Part shown: positions 35,019 through 44,643 of the stretch, piece after piece
How the letters are laid out: each line of letters begins with the position of its first letter
Position numbering within the stretch: the stretch's first letter is position 1
Source of the DNA: Maridesulfovibrio bastinii DSM 16055
GTDB taxonomy: Bacteria; Desulfobacterota; Desulfovibrionia; Desulfovibrionales; Desulfovibrionaceae
Direction: 5' to 3'
Assembly: GCF_000429985.1 (NCBI RefSeq)
Contig: NZ_AUCX01000019.1
Coordinates: forward strand, 1-64,000
Length of the DNA stretch: 64,000 bases
The notes under the pieces: model-generated
Told to the model about the DNA's origin: nothing
The model's input: only the letters and a program-made list of their open reading frames with translations
Databases searched by the model: none
Made by a program: the position numbers and the translations under genes

Positions 35019-37166
35019 CTATGAAGCGTAGCGTATTATTTCTTCCGAGTCGGTAATTGCCCGCACTGTACACAGTGAGCATTTTAAAGGTTGCGCACCG
35101 GATATTTTGTCAAAGTGCTCATTACCGAACAACAGGTTGGCATTACTTTTAAAGCAGCCATAATCCGGGCCTTCCTGCTCCGGGAACCACCAGGCATGTT
35201 CGGCATGCACAACACCTTTCTGAAGGCGTTCATCAGGATGAACCAGAAAACGCTGTTGACCATAAGGGGTGACGACTTCAACGGTCTGCCCTTCTTTGAA
35301 TCCCATTTCAGCAACATCTTCGGGATGCATATCAACCATAGGATCAGGATGCAGTTTACGTAAACCGGGAACATTCCGGCCTTCAGTATGGAAGAACGGC
35401 TTAAGCTTGCATCCGGTCATCAGGATAAACGGATAATCTTCCAGCAGCTCCGGAGATGAAACCGGTGACAGCGGCGGCTCGGTATAGACCGGTAACGGAT
35501 CCAGTCCCATGTGGGCCATTACATTTGAAAAGAGTTCAAATTTACCGCTCGGGGTCTGAAATCCATCCTGTTCATATTTCCTGTACTGCATTTCCCCGAG
35601 GATGATATCTTTTTCGGCGAATTCATCGAAAGTCATACCGGATGGTTCAAGAATCCATTTAAGATAATCATCCCAGTCTTTCCATGGGAAAGCTTCATTT
35701 AGTCCAAGCCTGTGGGCCATTTCCAGCATTACAGCCCGGTCATCGCGTGTTTCGCCGATCTGGGCCAGTTTTTTGCGTGATAATACACACCAGATTTTGT
35801 GGAAATAAACAATGTCGTCCTGCTCAAGCCAATGGGCTGCCGGCAGAACAAGATCACAGAATGAAGCTGTTGGCGTCATAAAGAAATCAGAGGTAACTGT
35901 AAATTCCATATGATCACGCAAGGCGTCCCGGACAATATCCCCACGGGTATGAGTGAGAATCGGATTGGTGCCTATGAGCCAGATTGCTTTCGGCTTATAA
36001 GGTTTTCCGTCAATACAGGCCTGCCAGAAAGACGGTGGATGAGCACCGGGGCATAACGGAAAAGGACTGATACATTTTTTGCGCTGTTCTTCGGAAAGGA
36101 ACTGGTCGCCCTGCATTGCATGGTCGACCATATGTGACTTCGGCCTGAGGTTGGACGGTGGAACCCAGCGCACCATGCCGCCGGGAACATCAATTGAGCC
36201 GCACAGAGCCAAAAGCAGATAAACGGCCCTTGCGGTCTGGAAAGCAGAAACGCTCTCGTCAATTCCATTACCCCAGATCAGTGTTGACGGACCTGTTCTG
36301 GCAAAAGTGAGCGCAGCTTCTTCAATCAGCTTTGCCGGGATTCCAGTCACATTTTGAGTCCATTCCGGAGTGAAGGTCTTGATATGTGCTTCCAGTTCTG
36401 CGAATCCGGAGCAATAATTTTCTACAAAATTTTTATCGTAAGCATTGTTTGCGATAACCACATGTATGAATCCAAGCATCAGAGCGCATTCTGTTCCCGG
36501 ACGCAATGCCAGATGATAATCACTGTGTTCAGCAGCTTTAACTTTTCTAGGGTCGATAACAATTGTTTTTTCAGCACCTTTAAAAGCTTTGCTGACCATT
36601 TTGCCACAATAACCGCCTTCACCGCCTGACTCCATGATGTTGCTGCCGAAAACCATGACACAACGCGGCATTGTTCCTGAATGGCCGTAAATATCCGGCT
36701 GGGGGAACCAGCCCATAGTCATAGCGGCACAGATATTTCTTGGCACATAACAATTATGCGCCGGAGAGACATGATTAGGAGAACCAAGAGCATTGCAGAA
36801 TCTGGGAGTAAATTCAGTGTAAGGTCGGCCTGTGCCTTGAGCTATGGCAATATATTCCGGGCCGTATTCATTTATAATTCTTTTAAAATTTGATTCCATT
36901 AAATCAAGGGCTTCGTCCCATTCTATTGCATGCCAGGCATTTTCGCCACGACCTTTTGACCGGAGCATCGGTCTTGTAACCCTGTCAGGATGATACAGAG
37001 TGTCTGCGGCTCTGGCTCCTTTTGGGCAAATGAATCCCTGACTGGTCGGACTGTCCTTGTCACCGGTAATTTTCACAATCCTTCCGGTTTCATCTTTGTG
37101 AACAAGAACCTGACATACACCGTGGCATCCTCTGCACGATGATCTAGTAACTGTTGTCCCGGCCAT
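35019..37166 (-). CDS. stand-alone molybdopterin oxidoreductase, acetylene-hydratase-like layout
   Basis: 715 residues, DMSO-reductase superfamily. N-terminal 4Fe-4S cysteines Cys11, Cys14, Cys18 and Cys47 (CRGCHGVC, FICPKG). Probable metal-ligand Cys139 in HNCYVPRN, VFGSNIMESGGEGG and IDPRKVKAAEHSDYHLALRP (cofactor-binding), DFFMTPTASFCDLVLPAAHWLE, and the C-terminal molydopterin-binding domain with LHPEDVAEMGFKEGQ. No twin-arginine signal, so cytosolic. No electron-transfer or membrane subunit gene adjoins it. Single-subunit cytosolic members include tungsten acetylene hydratase and several poorly known enzymes. Substrate cannot be predicted. It uses Cys, not Sec, as ligand although selC is nearby. 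Confidence 0.85.
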   Translation of the reverse strand: MAGTTVTRSSCRGCHGVCQVLVHKDETGRIVKITGDKDSPTSQGFICPKGARAADTLYHPDRVTRPMLRSKGRGENAWHAIEWDEALDLMESNFKRIINEYGPEYIAIAQGTGRPYTEFTPRFCNALGSPNHVSPAHNCYVPRNICAAMTMGWFPQPDIYGHSGTMPRCVMVFGSNIMESGGEGGYCGKMVSKAFKGAEKTIVIDPRKVKAAEHSDYHLALRPGTECALMLGFIHVVIANNAYDKNFVENYCSGFAELEAHIKTFTPEWTQNVTGIPAKLIEEAALTFARTGPSTLIWGNGIDESVSAFQTARAVYLLLALCGSIDVPGGMVRWVPPSNLRPKSHMVDHAMQGDQFLSEEQRKKCISPFPLCPGAHPPSFWQACIDGKPYKPKAIWLIGTNPILTHTRGDIVRDALRDHMEFTVTSDFFMTPTASFCDLVLPAAHWLEQDDIVYFHKIWCVLSRKKLAQIGETRDDRAVMLEMAHRLGLNEAFPWKDWDDYLKWILEPSGMTFDEFAEKDIILGEMQYRKYEQDGFQTPSGKFELFSNVMAHMGLDPLPVYTEPPLSPVSSPELLEDYPFILMTGCKLKPFFHTEGRNVPGLRKLHPDPMVDMHPEDVAEMGFKEGQTVEVVTPYGQQRFLVHPDERLQKGVVHAEHAWWFPEQEGPDYGCFKSNANLLFGNEHFDKISGAQPLKCSLCTVRAITDSEEIIRYAS

Positions 37167-37550
37167 ACTCTTCTCCTTTCAAGCGATTTGAGAATCGCTG
37201 CTTGATGACTCGTTTAATTCACTAACAGAAAACAGTCATCCATCATTCATTTTCTCACCAAAAAAAATGGATGGACTGTAAAAAAGGAAAATATCCATAT
37301 TCATATCAGGTTATTTTCTGTCAGCAAATTTAATAAATCGTTTTGTCTTGAATAACCTTCAAAACAAGTCTGATTTATATAAATATCATACTTACAAAAG
37401 GGATAAATGCATAAAAAGAAAAACTATATGCCGAAAATTGGCATAATCTTAGTGAGATAAAGAGAGCCTCTAAAAATTATTTTTCAGAAAAATCAATAAA
37501 ATACAAATAGATATGAATAATAATCGGTTATATGCTTTTTTAAACAGAAA
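37167..37550. other. intergenic region between priA and the molybdopterin gene
   Basis: About 380 bases, AT-rich in the half towards priA, no frame. Holds the promoter of the molybdopterin gene on the minus strand. I see no strong hairpin after priA and no recognisable regulator site. Confidence 0.4.
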
Positions 37551-39893
37551 TCAGAGCATGTTCACTGGATCGAGATCAAGCGATGTTCTGATTTTATTGC
37601 GGTCAGGATTAATCTGCATCATTTTGGAATAAAGCTCTCTGACAATCAGCCACTGGTCAGCTTTGATAAGACAATTATATCTTTTCCGTCCTCTAAGCTG
37701 AGATAATGGTGCCGGGACCGGTCCCATAAGCATGAGTCCTTTTTCCCGTGCAGCTTCACGGATCATGGTAAAATATTCCTGAAGCAGAGCTTCGTTATCC
37801 CAATCAAGAGGATGGCTTATGCGGATAAGAGCCAGTTTGCAGAATGGCGGATAACGGAATTTTCGCCTGCGCTCGATCTCCTGCTCAAAAAAAGTTTTAT
37901 AATCCGCGGTGCTGACAGCACTCCAGATAGGATTTGACGGATTGCGGGTCTGGATAATGACTTCACCGCGCTTATCTCCCCTTCCGGCACGCCCCGAGAC
38001 CTGAACCAGAAGCTGAAAAGTTCTTTCGGCACTGCGATAGTCGGGCAGATTCAATCCCAAATCTCCTTCGGACACAATTACAAGGGTAACTCCGGGGAAA
38101 TTATGACCTTTTGAAAGCATCTGGGTGCCAACCAGAACCTGCGCTTCACCAGCTGCAAATCTTTTTAAAATATCTTCCAGAACTTCCTGTCGTCTGGTGC
38201 TGTCCCTGTCCATGCGTAAAATTTTAATCCCTTTCGGAACAATTTTAGCTATCTGCTCTTCGAGACGTTCAGTACCGCCACCAAGCGGCAGATAATTCAT
38301 TCCACCGCAGGTTGAGCAGGCTACCGGGAAAGGAAAGCTTGTTCCGCAATAATGGCAGACCAGACGTTCACGTCCACGGTGATAAGTCATGCTCACATTG
38401 CAGTGGGGGCAGCGAAAAGGCTCTTCACAATCAACACAATACATAAGCGGAGAGTATCCCCGCCGGTTAAGCATGATTACAGCCTGTTCACCTTTTTCAA
38501 GAACTTCAAGAAGTTTTGCAACAGTTTCCGGTGCCAGTGGCTGTTCAGGATTTTTTATTGCGCTGATATCAACAACTCTGACTTCAGGAAGAACACTCTC
38601 ACCAACCCGGCAATCCATGCTGACCGTTTCAATGGCCCCTAGGGTTGAAGCGTAAAAAGTTTTAACATCAGGTGTTGCCGAACCGAGAATGAGTAATGCT
38701 TTTGCTCTGGATGCAAGAAAAAAAGCAATTTCTTTGGCCTGATACGGTAGACGTTCTTCCTGTTTGAAGGATTCATCATGCTCTTCATCCAGAACAATCA
38801 TTCCGGGATTGTGAACAGGCAGAAATAAAGCTGATCGCGTTCCGATAATCAGAGCCGGAGATTTGTCCTCCGCAAGTTCCCGGAAAACAGCTTCCCGGCG
38901 CACAGGGGTCTGGTAGCCATGATAAAGATATTTGCGGCAGCTGGAAAAATGACGGCAGACCGTATTCCACAGCGAATAGGCCAGAGCTATTTCCGGCACA
39001 AGCAAAATGACTGAGCGGCCCTGCTCCAGACATTTGCGGGCAAGTGATAGATATACAAGGGTTTTTCCGCTTCCGGTAATGCCGTGCAGCAGGCGGACTC
39101 CACCTGTTCCTCCGTCCAGAACCTTTTCCATATTTTTTATGGAATCCAGCTGGCATTGGGTCGGGACGAGATCAATTTCCGCACTGGCACTGGTGCAGGC
39201 TTCAACAGCTTCTTTTTCACTCTCAGGAGGCGGGCCGACCTTAACAAGTGAATCAGCATGGAGCTTTGAAACGGTCTGATTTATCCAGCTTCCAAGCACA
39301 TTACGCAGAAATGATTTATCCCTTGGTCCGTTTTCATAAATATATTCAAGCAGTTGAATCTGCCGAGCAGCGTTAGGACGCACCGGCCACGGCGGGTCCT
39401 GCGTGAGGCTTACATATTCTTCTTTTTCTTTGGAAGCTGGCAGTCTGACTTTCATTCTTCCTTCATTAAAGGCTGCAACAAGGCCTGGAAGCATTGAAGC
39501 AGAAAGATCTCTGATCGCGGCAGCTTTAAGCGTTGTCGGAAAAGCACGGTCGGCAACCTTAAAAGAAATTCCGGCACTTCTAAAACGGGTTGGGATAACA
39601 TTCTCCAGCACTTTACCGAGAGGCATCAGCTGGCGTGCAGCAATATTTCTGCACATGGAAAAATAGCTGTCATCCAGCATGGGGGATTTTTCCAGCGGCC
39701 AGATGAGCTTGCGCAATTGAATATTTTGTGGAGCTTCAGTTGTTTTTTCAACAAGAAAAGCCACCCGGATAGATTTACCGAGTGGTACTAAAACCCTCTG
39801 TCCCGGAAGGAGGGCCGGAAAAGATTCAGGCTCAATATAAGTATAGAATGAATAAGGCGGGCTTGTCAGGCAGACCTGCCATAAATTATTCAT
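37551..39893 (-). CDS. priA: primosomal replication restart helicase PriA
   Basis: 780 residues. N-terminal 3'-DNA-binding domain (VLVPLGKSIRVAFLVE), helicase with Walker A LLHGITGSGKTLVYLSLAR (about residue 270), DEEHDESFKQEERLPYQAKEIA, LGSATPD, two zinc-binding CxxC pairs in CVDCEEPFRCPHC and CHYCG/CSTCGG, LNRRGYSP and QVSGRAGRGDKRGEVIIQT. Reloads the replisome at collapsed forks. Last gene of the ftsH-to-priA run, 12 bases after the exported protein gene. Confidence 0.96.
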   Translation of the reverse strand: MNNLWQVCLTSPPYSFYTYIEPESFPALLPGQRVLVPLGKSIRVAFLVEKTTEAPQNIQLRKLIWPLEKSPMLDDSYFSMCRNIAARQLMPLGKVLENVIPTRFRSAGISFKVADRAFPTTLKAAAIRDLSASMLPGLVAAFNEGRMKVRLPASKEKEEYVSLTQDPPWPVRPNAARQIQLLEYIYENGPRDKSFLRNVLGSWINQTVSKLHADSLVKVGPPPESEKEAVEACTSASAEIDLVPTQCQLDSIKNMEKVLDGGTGGVRLLHGITGSGKTLVYLSLARKCLEQGRSVILLVPEIALAYSLWNTVCRHFSSCRKYLYHGYQTPVRREAVFRELAEDKSPALIIGTRSALFLPVHNPGMIVLDEEHDESFKQEERLPYQAKEIAFFLASRAKALLILGSATPDVKTFYASTLGAIETVSMDCRVGESVLPEVRVVDISAIKNPEQPLAPETVAKLLEVLEKGEQAVIMLNRRGYSPLMYCVDCEEPFRCPHCNVSMTYHRGRERLVCHYCGTSFPFPVACSTCGGMNYLPLGGGTERLEEQIAKIVPKGIKILRMDRDSTRRQEVLEDILKRFAAGEAQVLVGTQMLSKGHNFPGVTLVIVSEGDLGLNLPDYRSAERTFQLLVQVSGRAGRGDKRGEVIIQTRNPSNPIWSAVSTADYKTFFEQEIERRRKFRYPPFCKLALIRISHPLDWDNEALLQEYFTMIREAAREKGLMLMGPVPAPLSQLRGRKRYNCLIKADQWLIVRELYSKMMQINPDRNKIRTSLDLDPVNML

Positions 39894-39905
39894 CTTGAAT
39901 ACCGT

Positions 39906-40670
39906 TTAGTTTTTAAGACGCAGAGAACTGCGAAAGGTATAGAAAGGTTCACCTTCCGGCAAGATGCAGGATGAATTTTCAATAGAATCTTCGCTGAAAA
40001 TGGAAGGATCAAGATGCTTGTTAACAGATATCCATTTGATCTGGAAAGCTACTTTATTGCCTGCGGAAACAATATTCCCGGACTCCGGAAGCTCAAATCC
40101 CCCGATGCGTTTGTATGAACCGAAATCAAGCTCGGTCTTACCGTTCATCGAGTTGAAAATTATTTTTATAGGCGCATAGTTCTCGTTGCTGAGCCAGACC
40201 TGCGGACTTGCGTCATCCCCGATTTCAGCACCGAAGACCAGAACGGGAGTATCATCGGAAAATCCGTAACTTCTGGTAGCGTTATTCACCCCAAGAGACA
40301 TCCAGTCCTGAACAGGGTCCTGCGGAAGCCAGAGCTGAATTAAGGGTACGGGAAAAGCCGCACCTTCAGGACAGACTCGATCCACATCGAGAAGAACACC
40401 AACTGCGGATGTAGTTGTTGCGTTTTCTGAATATTGAACAGTCCAGTCCTGCCTCCATCTGCTGTGGTCGGCTGAAATGTTTAAAGTCTGGCCGGGATAA
40501 TCAGGAAAAGTGATCTGTGCTTCATAAGAATCGAAGCGGGCATACGAAGAGTGTACGGATGATGAAATTTCTTCATCCGAAGGAAAAAAAGCCCTTGCCG
40601 GACCAAAAGTAACGAGGATCACGGCAAGGACTGCAAAAACAATGATTAAATTTTTTTTAATCAGGAACAA
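39906..40670 (-). CDS. exported protein of unknown function
   Basis: 254 residues with an N-terminal hydrophobic segment (LIIVFAVLAVILVTFGPARA) that ends in ARA, a likely signal peptidase site. The mature part is beta-rich (SYARFDSYEAQITFPDYPGQ, APIKIIFNSMNGKTELDFGSY), which faintly recalls LolA-type or other lipid-carrier folds, but no motif supports this. Its start overlaps the galU end by 10 bases, so translation is coupled. Desulfovibrio-lineage protein of unknown role. Confidence 0.65.
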   Translation of the reverse strand: MFLIKKNLIIVFAVLAVILVTFGPARAFFPSDEEISSSVHSSYARFDSYEAQITFPDYPGQTLNISADHSRWRQDWTVQYSENATTTSAVGVLLDVDRVCPEGAAFPVPLIQLWLPQDPVQDWMSLGVNNATRSYGFSDDTPVLVFGAEIGDDASPQVWLSNENYAPIKIIFNSMNGKTELDFGSYKRIGGFELPESGNIVSAGNKVAFQIKWISVNKHLDPSIFSEDSIENSSCILPEGEPFYTFRSSLRLKN

Positions 40671-41530
40671 GATAAAAGCTCCCTGAGGCGAATTACAAGA
40701 TCATCACGAAGTTCTTCATCATGAAGAGCAAAATAAATATTTGCAGTAAGATAATCGACCCAGTCACCGGCGTCAAATCTTTGTCCGCGTAATTTCACCG
40801 CCAGAAGTTTATTATTTGAAGCGAGTCCCTGTAGAGCGTCTGTAAGCTGAATTTCTCCACCTACACCCGGTTCAAGTCTCTCAAGATGATCAAAAATTTC
40901 AGGAAGCAGAACGTAACGACCGACTATTGCCAGCCTTGAGGGGGCTTCGCCGATTTTCGGTTTTTCAACAAGGCTTCGCACCCGGTACATGCCCGGAGCA
41001 AATTCTTCACCATTAATAATGCCGTAACGGTTAACTTTGTTGGCCGGAACTTCAATAACGCCTACAACAGCCATATTTTCAGTTCTTGCAGCATCAATAA
41101 GCTGCTTGATGCCCGGCTCAATGCCGAACATGAGGTCGTCACCGACCATAACAGCAAAAGGATCATTCTTGCAGACTTCTTTTGCACACAGCACCGCATG
41201 GCCAAGTCCCAGCTGTTTTTTCTGACGCACTGAAATAATATTAACCATTTCAGCAACTTTGCGAACTTCATGCAGCATATCAGTCTTGCCGGCACGTTCG
41301 AGAACATCCTCAAGGGAGAGGTTGTAATCAAAATGGTCTTCAATGATTTTTTTATTCTGGTTATTAATAAAAACAACATCTGTCAGACCACTGGCCATCG
41401 CTTCTTCAACAACAAGCTGGACAGCCGGTTTTCTAAAAATAGGGAGCATTTCCTTGGGGATATTCTTTGTAGCTGGCAGCGACCGGGTCCCCCACCCTGC
41501 AACCGGAACAACAACTTTCTTGATGACCAT
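40661..41530 (-). CDS. galU: UTP-glucose-1-phosphate uridylyltransferase
   Basis: 289 residues. VVPVAGWGTRSLPATKNIPKEMLPI is the nucleotide-binding opening of GalU (family usual GxGTRxLPxTK), followed by VVEEAMASGLTDVVFI, GLGHAVLCAK, VMVGDDLM and GEIQLTDALQ. Makes UDP-glucose for LPS and exopolysaccharide. Follows glmM in the operon, which makes sense as both supply sugar-nucleotide precursors. Confidence 0.95.
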   Translation of the reverse strand: MVIKKVVVPVAGWGTRSLPATKNIPKEMLPIFRKPAVQLVVEEAMASGLTDVVFINNQNKKIIEDHFDYNLSLEDVLERAGKTDMLHEVRKVAEMVNIISVRQKKQLGLGHAVLCAKEVCKNDPFAVMVGDDLMFGIEPGIKQLIDAARTENMAVVGVIEVPANKVNRYGIINGEEFAPGMYRVRSLVEKPKIGEAPSRLAIVGRYVLLPEIFDHLERLEPGVGGEIQLTDALQGLASNNKLLAVKLRGQRFDAGDWVDYLTANIYFALHDEELRDDLVIRLRELLSCS

Positions 41531-41583
41531 TGATTACACTCCTTAAAGATTTCAAAAAATAAGACCGCCATCAACAGGGACGG

Positions 41584-42933
41584 TTAACATAAATTTTTTT
41601 CCAATATTTCCGCTAGTTCGTCAGTGTACATTTCAACTTTGTCTCTATCCTCGCCTTCAACCATAACTCTGGCCACAGGCTCGGTTCCTGAATAGCGTAA
41701 CAGCACTCGGCCCTTTCCTGCCAGAGCTTTTTCAACCTTTTCCACGGATTCCTGAACAATGGGAACTTCCCCGAAAGGAATTTTGCGCTCAACGTGCACG
41801 TTTTTCAAAACCTGCGGGAAAGGAATAAGAAGCCCTGAAAGTTCAGAGAGAGGCTTATCCTTTTCTACGAGTATACGTAATAATTGCAAGGCTGCAAGGA
41901 GTCCGTCCCCGGTTGTGCTGTATTTTCTGAAAATGAGGTGACCGGACTGCTCACCGCCGAAAACCGCACCTTTTGCCCGCATTGCTTCAACAACATATCT
42001 GTCGCCGACAGGAGTTCTGAGCAGGGTTCCGCCACGTTCTTTCATAAAAACTTCAAGCGCCATATTGCTCATAACAGTAGATACCAGCATATTACCGGCA
42101 AGTTCGTCACGCTCCATCATATTCTGGGCGCACATTGCCATGATCTGGTCACCGTCAAGAATGGTGCCTCTTTCATCAACAACAATAAGCCTGTCGCCGT
42201 CACCATCAAGGGCAAGACCTATATCGGCCTTTTCTTCCACAACCTTTCTGCCGACAACTTCAGGATAGAGAGAACCGCATTTGTCATTGATATTAAGGCC
42301 GTTGGGTTTATCACCGATGGTTACAACAGACGCACCAAGCTCTTCAAAAAGATGACCGAGACTGTACCCCGCACCATTGGCGCAATCCAGTACTATTTTC
42401 AATCCCTTGAAATTCATCTGCTGAGGAATGCTGTATTTAAGGTAAACAATGTATCTACCACGGGCATCCTCAATTTTATAAGCGCGCCCTACTTTTTCAG
42501 GTTCCGGGTAATCCCACTGCTGATCTTTGGACAAAACCATTTCTGAAATTCTGTCTTCAACTTCATCAGCGAGTTTAAAACCGTCTTTGCTGAAAAATTT
42601 GATTCCGTTGTCAATAAAGGGGTTATGTGATGCCGAGATCACAATACCGAGATCAGCCCTCATATTCTGCGTTAAAAAAGAAATGGCAGGAGTAGGAAGC
42701 GGACCGACCTGAAAAACATCCATACCCATAGCGCATAAGCCGGAGGTAAGAGCTGTTTCAAAGACATAACCGGAAAGGCGGGTATCCTTACCTATGACTA
42801 CACGGTGTTTCTGCTTGCCGTTTCTGAACACATGGCCTGATGCAAGCCCGAGTCTCAGCGCAATATCTGCTGTCATCGGGAATATATTAACCTGACCGCG
42901 CAATCCGTCGGTCCCGAACAATCTTTTATTCAT
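41584..42933 (-). CDS. glmM: phosphoglucosamine mutase
   Basis: 449 residues. [11 protein letters not shown] at the N terminus, active-site phosphoserine in [12 protein letters not shown] (about residue 101), metal loop [14 protein letters not shown], sugar-binding [10 protein letters not shown], and phosphate-binding [15 protein letters not shown]. Converts glucosamine-6-phosphate to glucosamine-1-phosphate for peptidoglycan and LPS. In many bacteria glmM is linked to cdaA-cdaR, and GlmM can inhibit CdaA directly; the same trio stands here in order cdaA-cdaR-glmM. Confidence 0.96.
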   Translation of the reverse strand: MNKRLFGTDGLRGQVNIFPMTADIALRLGLASGHVFRNGKQKHRVVIGKDTRLSGYVFETALTSGLCAMGMDVFQVGPLPTPAISFLTQNMRADLGIVISASHNPFIDNGIKFFSKDGFKLADEVEDRISEMVLSKDQQWDYPEPEKVGRAYKIEDARGRYIVYLKYSIPQQMNFKGLKIVLDCANGAGYSLGHLFEELGASVVTIGDKPNGLNINDKCGSLYPEVVGRKVVEEKADIGLALDGDGDRLIVVDERGTILDGDQIMAMCAQNMMERDELAGNMLVSTVMSNMALEVFMKERGGTLLRTPVGDRYVVEAMRAKGAVFGGEQSGHLIFRKYSTTGDGLLAALQLLRILVEKDKPLSELSGLLIPFPQVLKNVHVERKIPFGEVPIVQESVEKVEKALAGKGRVLLRYSGTEPVARVMVEGEDRDKVEMYTDELAEILEKNLC

Positions 42934-42965
42934 ATTTAAACTCCGGCAGTCAGAAGCTTAAAAAG

Positions 42966-43892
42966 TTACTCCTGACTCCTTAATACTGTTATTGCCAGCT
43001 GCTGCGGTTTCATTTCTGCTACGGTGCATCCGTCAGGAAGGCTGATGCTGATAGGGTAATTTTTCTTTTCATTTTTAATGATATCACCGGCAACGGCAGC
43101 GTTTAAATCAACAGATGCTTCTATTTCATCCCTGAAATTACTTTTTCTGAAAAAAGGCTTGGGTGCTTCAACCAGAAGCCTGACGTAATTTTGACTGGCA
43201 TCAATGTCAACATCTTCCGGTGCAAGAAAATTAATGGGAACTTTAACCCACATTTTTTCCTTTTTCACGACAAAATCCAGAATAACTTTGACTACAGCCG
43301 GAGATGATTCCACCTCTTTAGGAAGGTCCAGTGGGATTTCACCGGAAAAGTCCTCCGGAGAGTGTTCGGCAAGGCTGAGTGTTCTGGTCTGCACTTTGTC
43401 AATTTTCTTGAGGATTGATGCCGGGCCTCTTAAAGTAACCTGTGAAGGTTCCGCAGAAGTATCAAGCAGTTTATAATCACTTGGAAGAGAACCCTTATGT
43501 TTAACACTTACATCAACTTTTTTCTCAACAAACATATCCACTGAAAGATTCAGTGAAGAGGGCCTTATTTCCATAACTTCTATGGCTCCGGCCAGACTCA
43601 GATGAGCAGCTGAAACATTGATGGCATTATCCCCGACCTTGAGCTTGCCGGTATCAAGTGAATAAGCAAGTTTCTTGGTTTCAAGATTACGGATAAGCCC
43701 TTTGGGTCCTCTAAGACGCGCGGAAATATGGCTGACCATACCACCGCGGATGATCATACCGTCCGGCGGATTTGTTATTTCCAGCGGAAAATCAACCCAG
43801 GTCTCCACCAGATCTCTTCCGGTTACGAGGTACCAGGTAAAAACCGCCATCACTATGGCTATAAGTACAATGTGCCATCTATGTCTGATCAT
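42966..43892 (-). CDS. cdaR: YbbR-domain protein CdaR, CdaA regulator
   Basis: 308 residues. One N-terminal membrane helix (WHIVLIAIVMAVFTWYLV), then three or so YbbR repeats (WVDFPLEITNPPDGMII ... RLRGP; KVDVSVKHKGSLPSDYKL ... VTLRGP; WVKVPINFLAPEDV). CdaR-type proteins face outward and modulate the diadenylate cyclase CdaA. It follows cdaA by 4 bases and precedes glmM by 32. Confidence 0.88.
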   Translation of the reverse strand: MIRHRWHIVLIAIVMAVFTWYLVTGRDLVETWVDFPLEITNPPDGMIIRGGMVSHISARLRGPKGLIRNLETKKLAYSLDTGKLKVGDNAINVSAAHLSLAGAIEVMEIRPSSLNLSVDMFVEKKVDVSVKHKGSLPSDYKLLDTSAEPSQVTLRGPASILKKIDKVQTRTLSLAEHSPEDFSGEIPLDLPKEVESSPAVVKVILDFVVKKEKMWVKVPINFLAPEDVDIDASQNYVRLLVEAPKPFFRKSNFRDEIEASVDLNAAVAGDIIKNEKKNYPISISLPDGCTVAEMKPQQLAITVLRSQE

Positions 43893-43896
43893 TATT

Positions 43897-44643
43897 TCAG
43901 CTCAATTCCCTTAAAAGAATCGTTTTCAGCTTTAAAGTATCAAGGTTGGTTTCCAGATTACCGTCCACGGCAACCGAAACTGTGCCTCTTTCTTCGGAAA
44001 CAATTATTGAAAGAGCATCGGTTTCCTCACTGATACCCAGTGCGGCCCGGTGCCTTGTTCCAATTGCGCTCTGTCTTGTTGAAACCTGCGCCAGCGGCAG
44101 AATACAGGAACCGGCGACTATTTTATTTTCGCTGATTACAACGGCTCCGTCATGCAGAGGGGTATCCGGCCAGAAGATATTAACCAGCAGTTGTTTGCTG
44201 ACTTCGGCATTGATTTCAACTCCGCGTTCAATGATATCCCCTAGAGGAACACTTTTGCGGATAACGACAAGAGCCCCAATTTTCTGACGGGCCATGGTTT
44301 CCATAGCTTCACAGATTTCATCGACAACGATATTTTTTATATCGCTTTTACGCCAGAACCATCCCGCACCCATCTGGGCCAGACCTTTTCGGATATCTTT
44401 CTGAAAAAGAACTATGATAACAATAAATATCGAACTCAGGAAATTGGCAAGCAGCCAGTTAAGTGTATTAAGCCCTAGTTCGTCTGAAGCGTAATAGACC
44501 AGAAGCAGCAGCATTAATCCCCAGATTACGGCCACGGCTCTGGTCCCGCGGACCAGAAGGATCACGTAATAGTAGACGACTGCGACCAGTCCTATATCCA
44601 GGAGTTCTCTCCACGAAATCTGAAATCCGAAAATTTCAATCAT
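43897..44643 (-). CDS. cdaA: diadenylate cyclase CdaA
   Basis: 248 residues. Three N-terminal membrane helices (about 12-90), then a DAC domain with DGAVVISENKIVAGSCILPL (DGA near residue 164) and GTRHRAALG (RHR near residue 197), the two catalytic motifs that make c-di-AMP from two ATP. Start codon overlaps the folP stop by one base (TAATG), so translation is coupled. c-di-AMP controls osmolyte and envelope balance in many bacteria, and its presence in a delta-type proteobacterium is known but little studied. Confidence 0.95.
   Translation of the reverse strand: MIEIFGFQISWRELLDIGLVAVVYYYVILLVRGTRAVAVIWGLMLLLLVYYASDELGLNTLNWLLANFLSSIFIVIIVLFQKDIRKGLAQMGAGWFWRKSDIKNIVVDEICEAMETMARQKIGALVVIRKSVPLGDIIERGVEINAEVSKQLLVNIFWPDTPLHDGAVVISENKIVAGSCILPLAQVSTRQSAIGTRHRAALGISEETDALSIIVSEERGTVSVAVDGNLETNLDTLKLKTILLRELS

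Noticed and set aside
35019-37166. Selenocysteine-containing formate dehydrogenase
   Set aside because: The frame has no internal TGA and the metal-ligand position is Cys139; no formate dehydrogenase partner subunits adjoin it.
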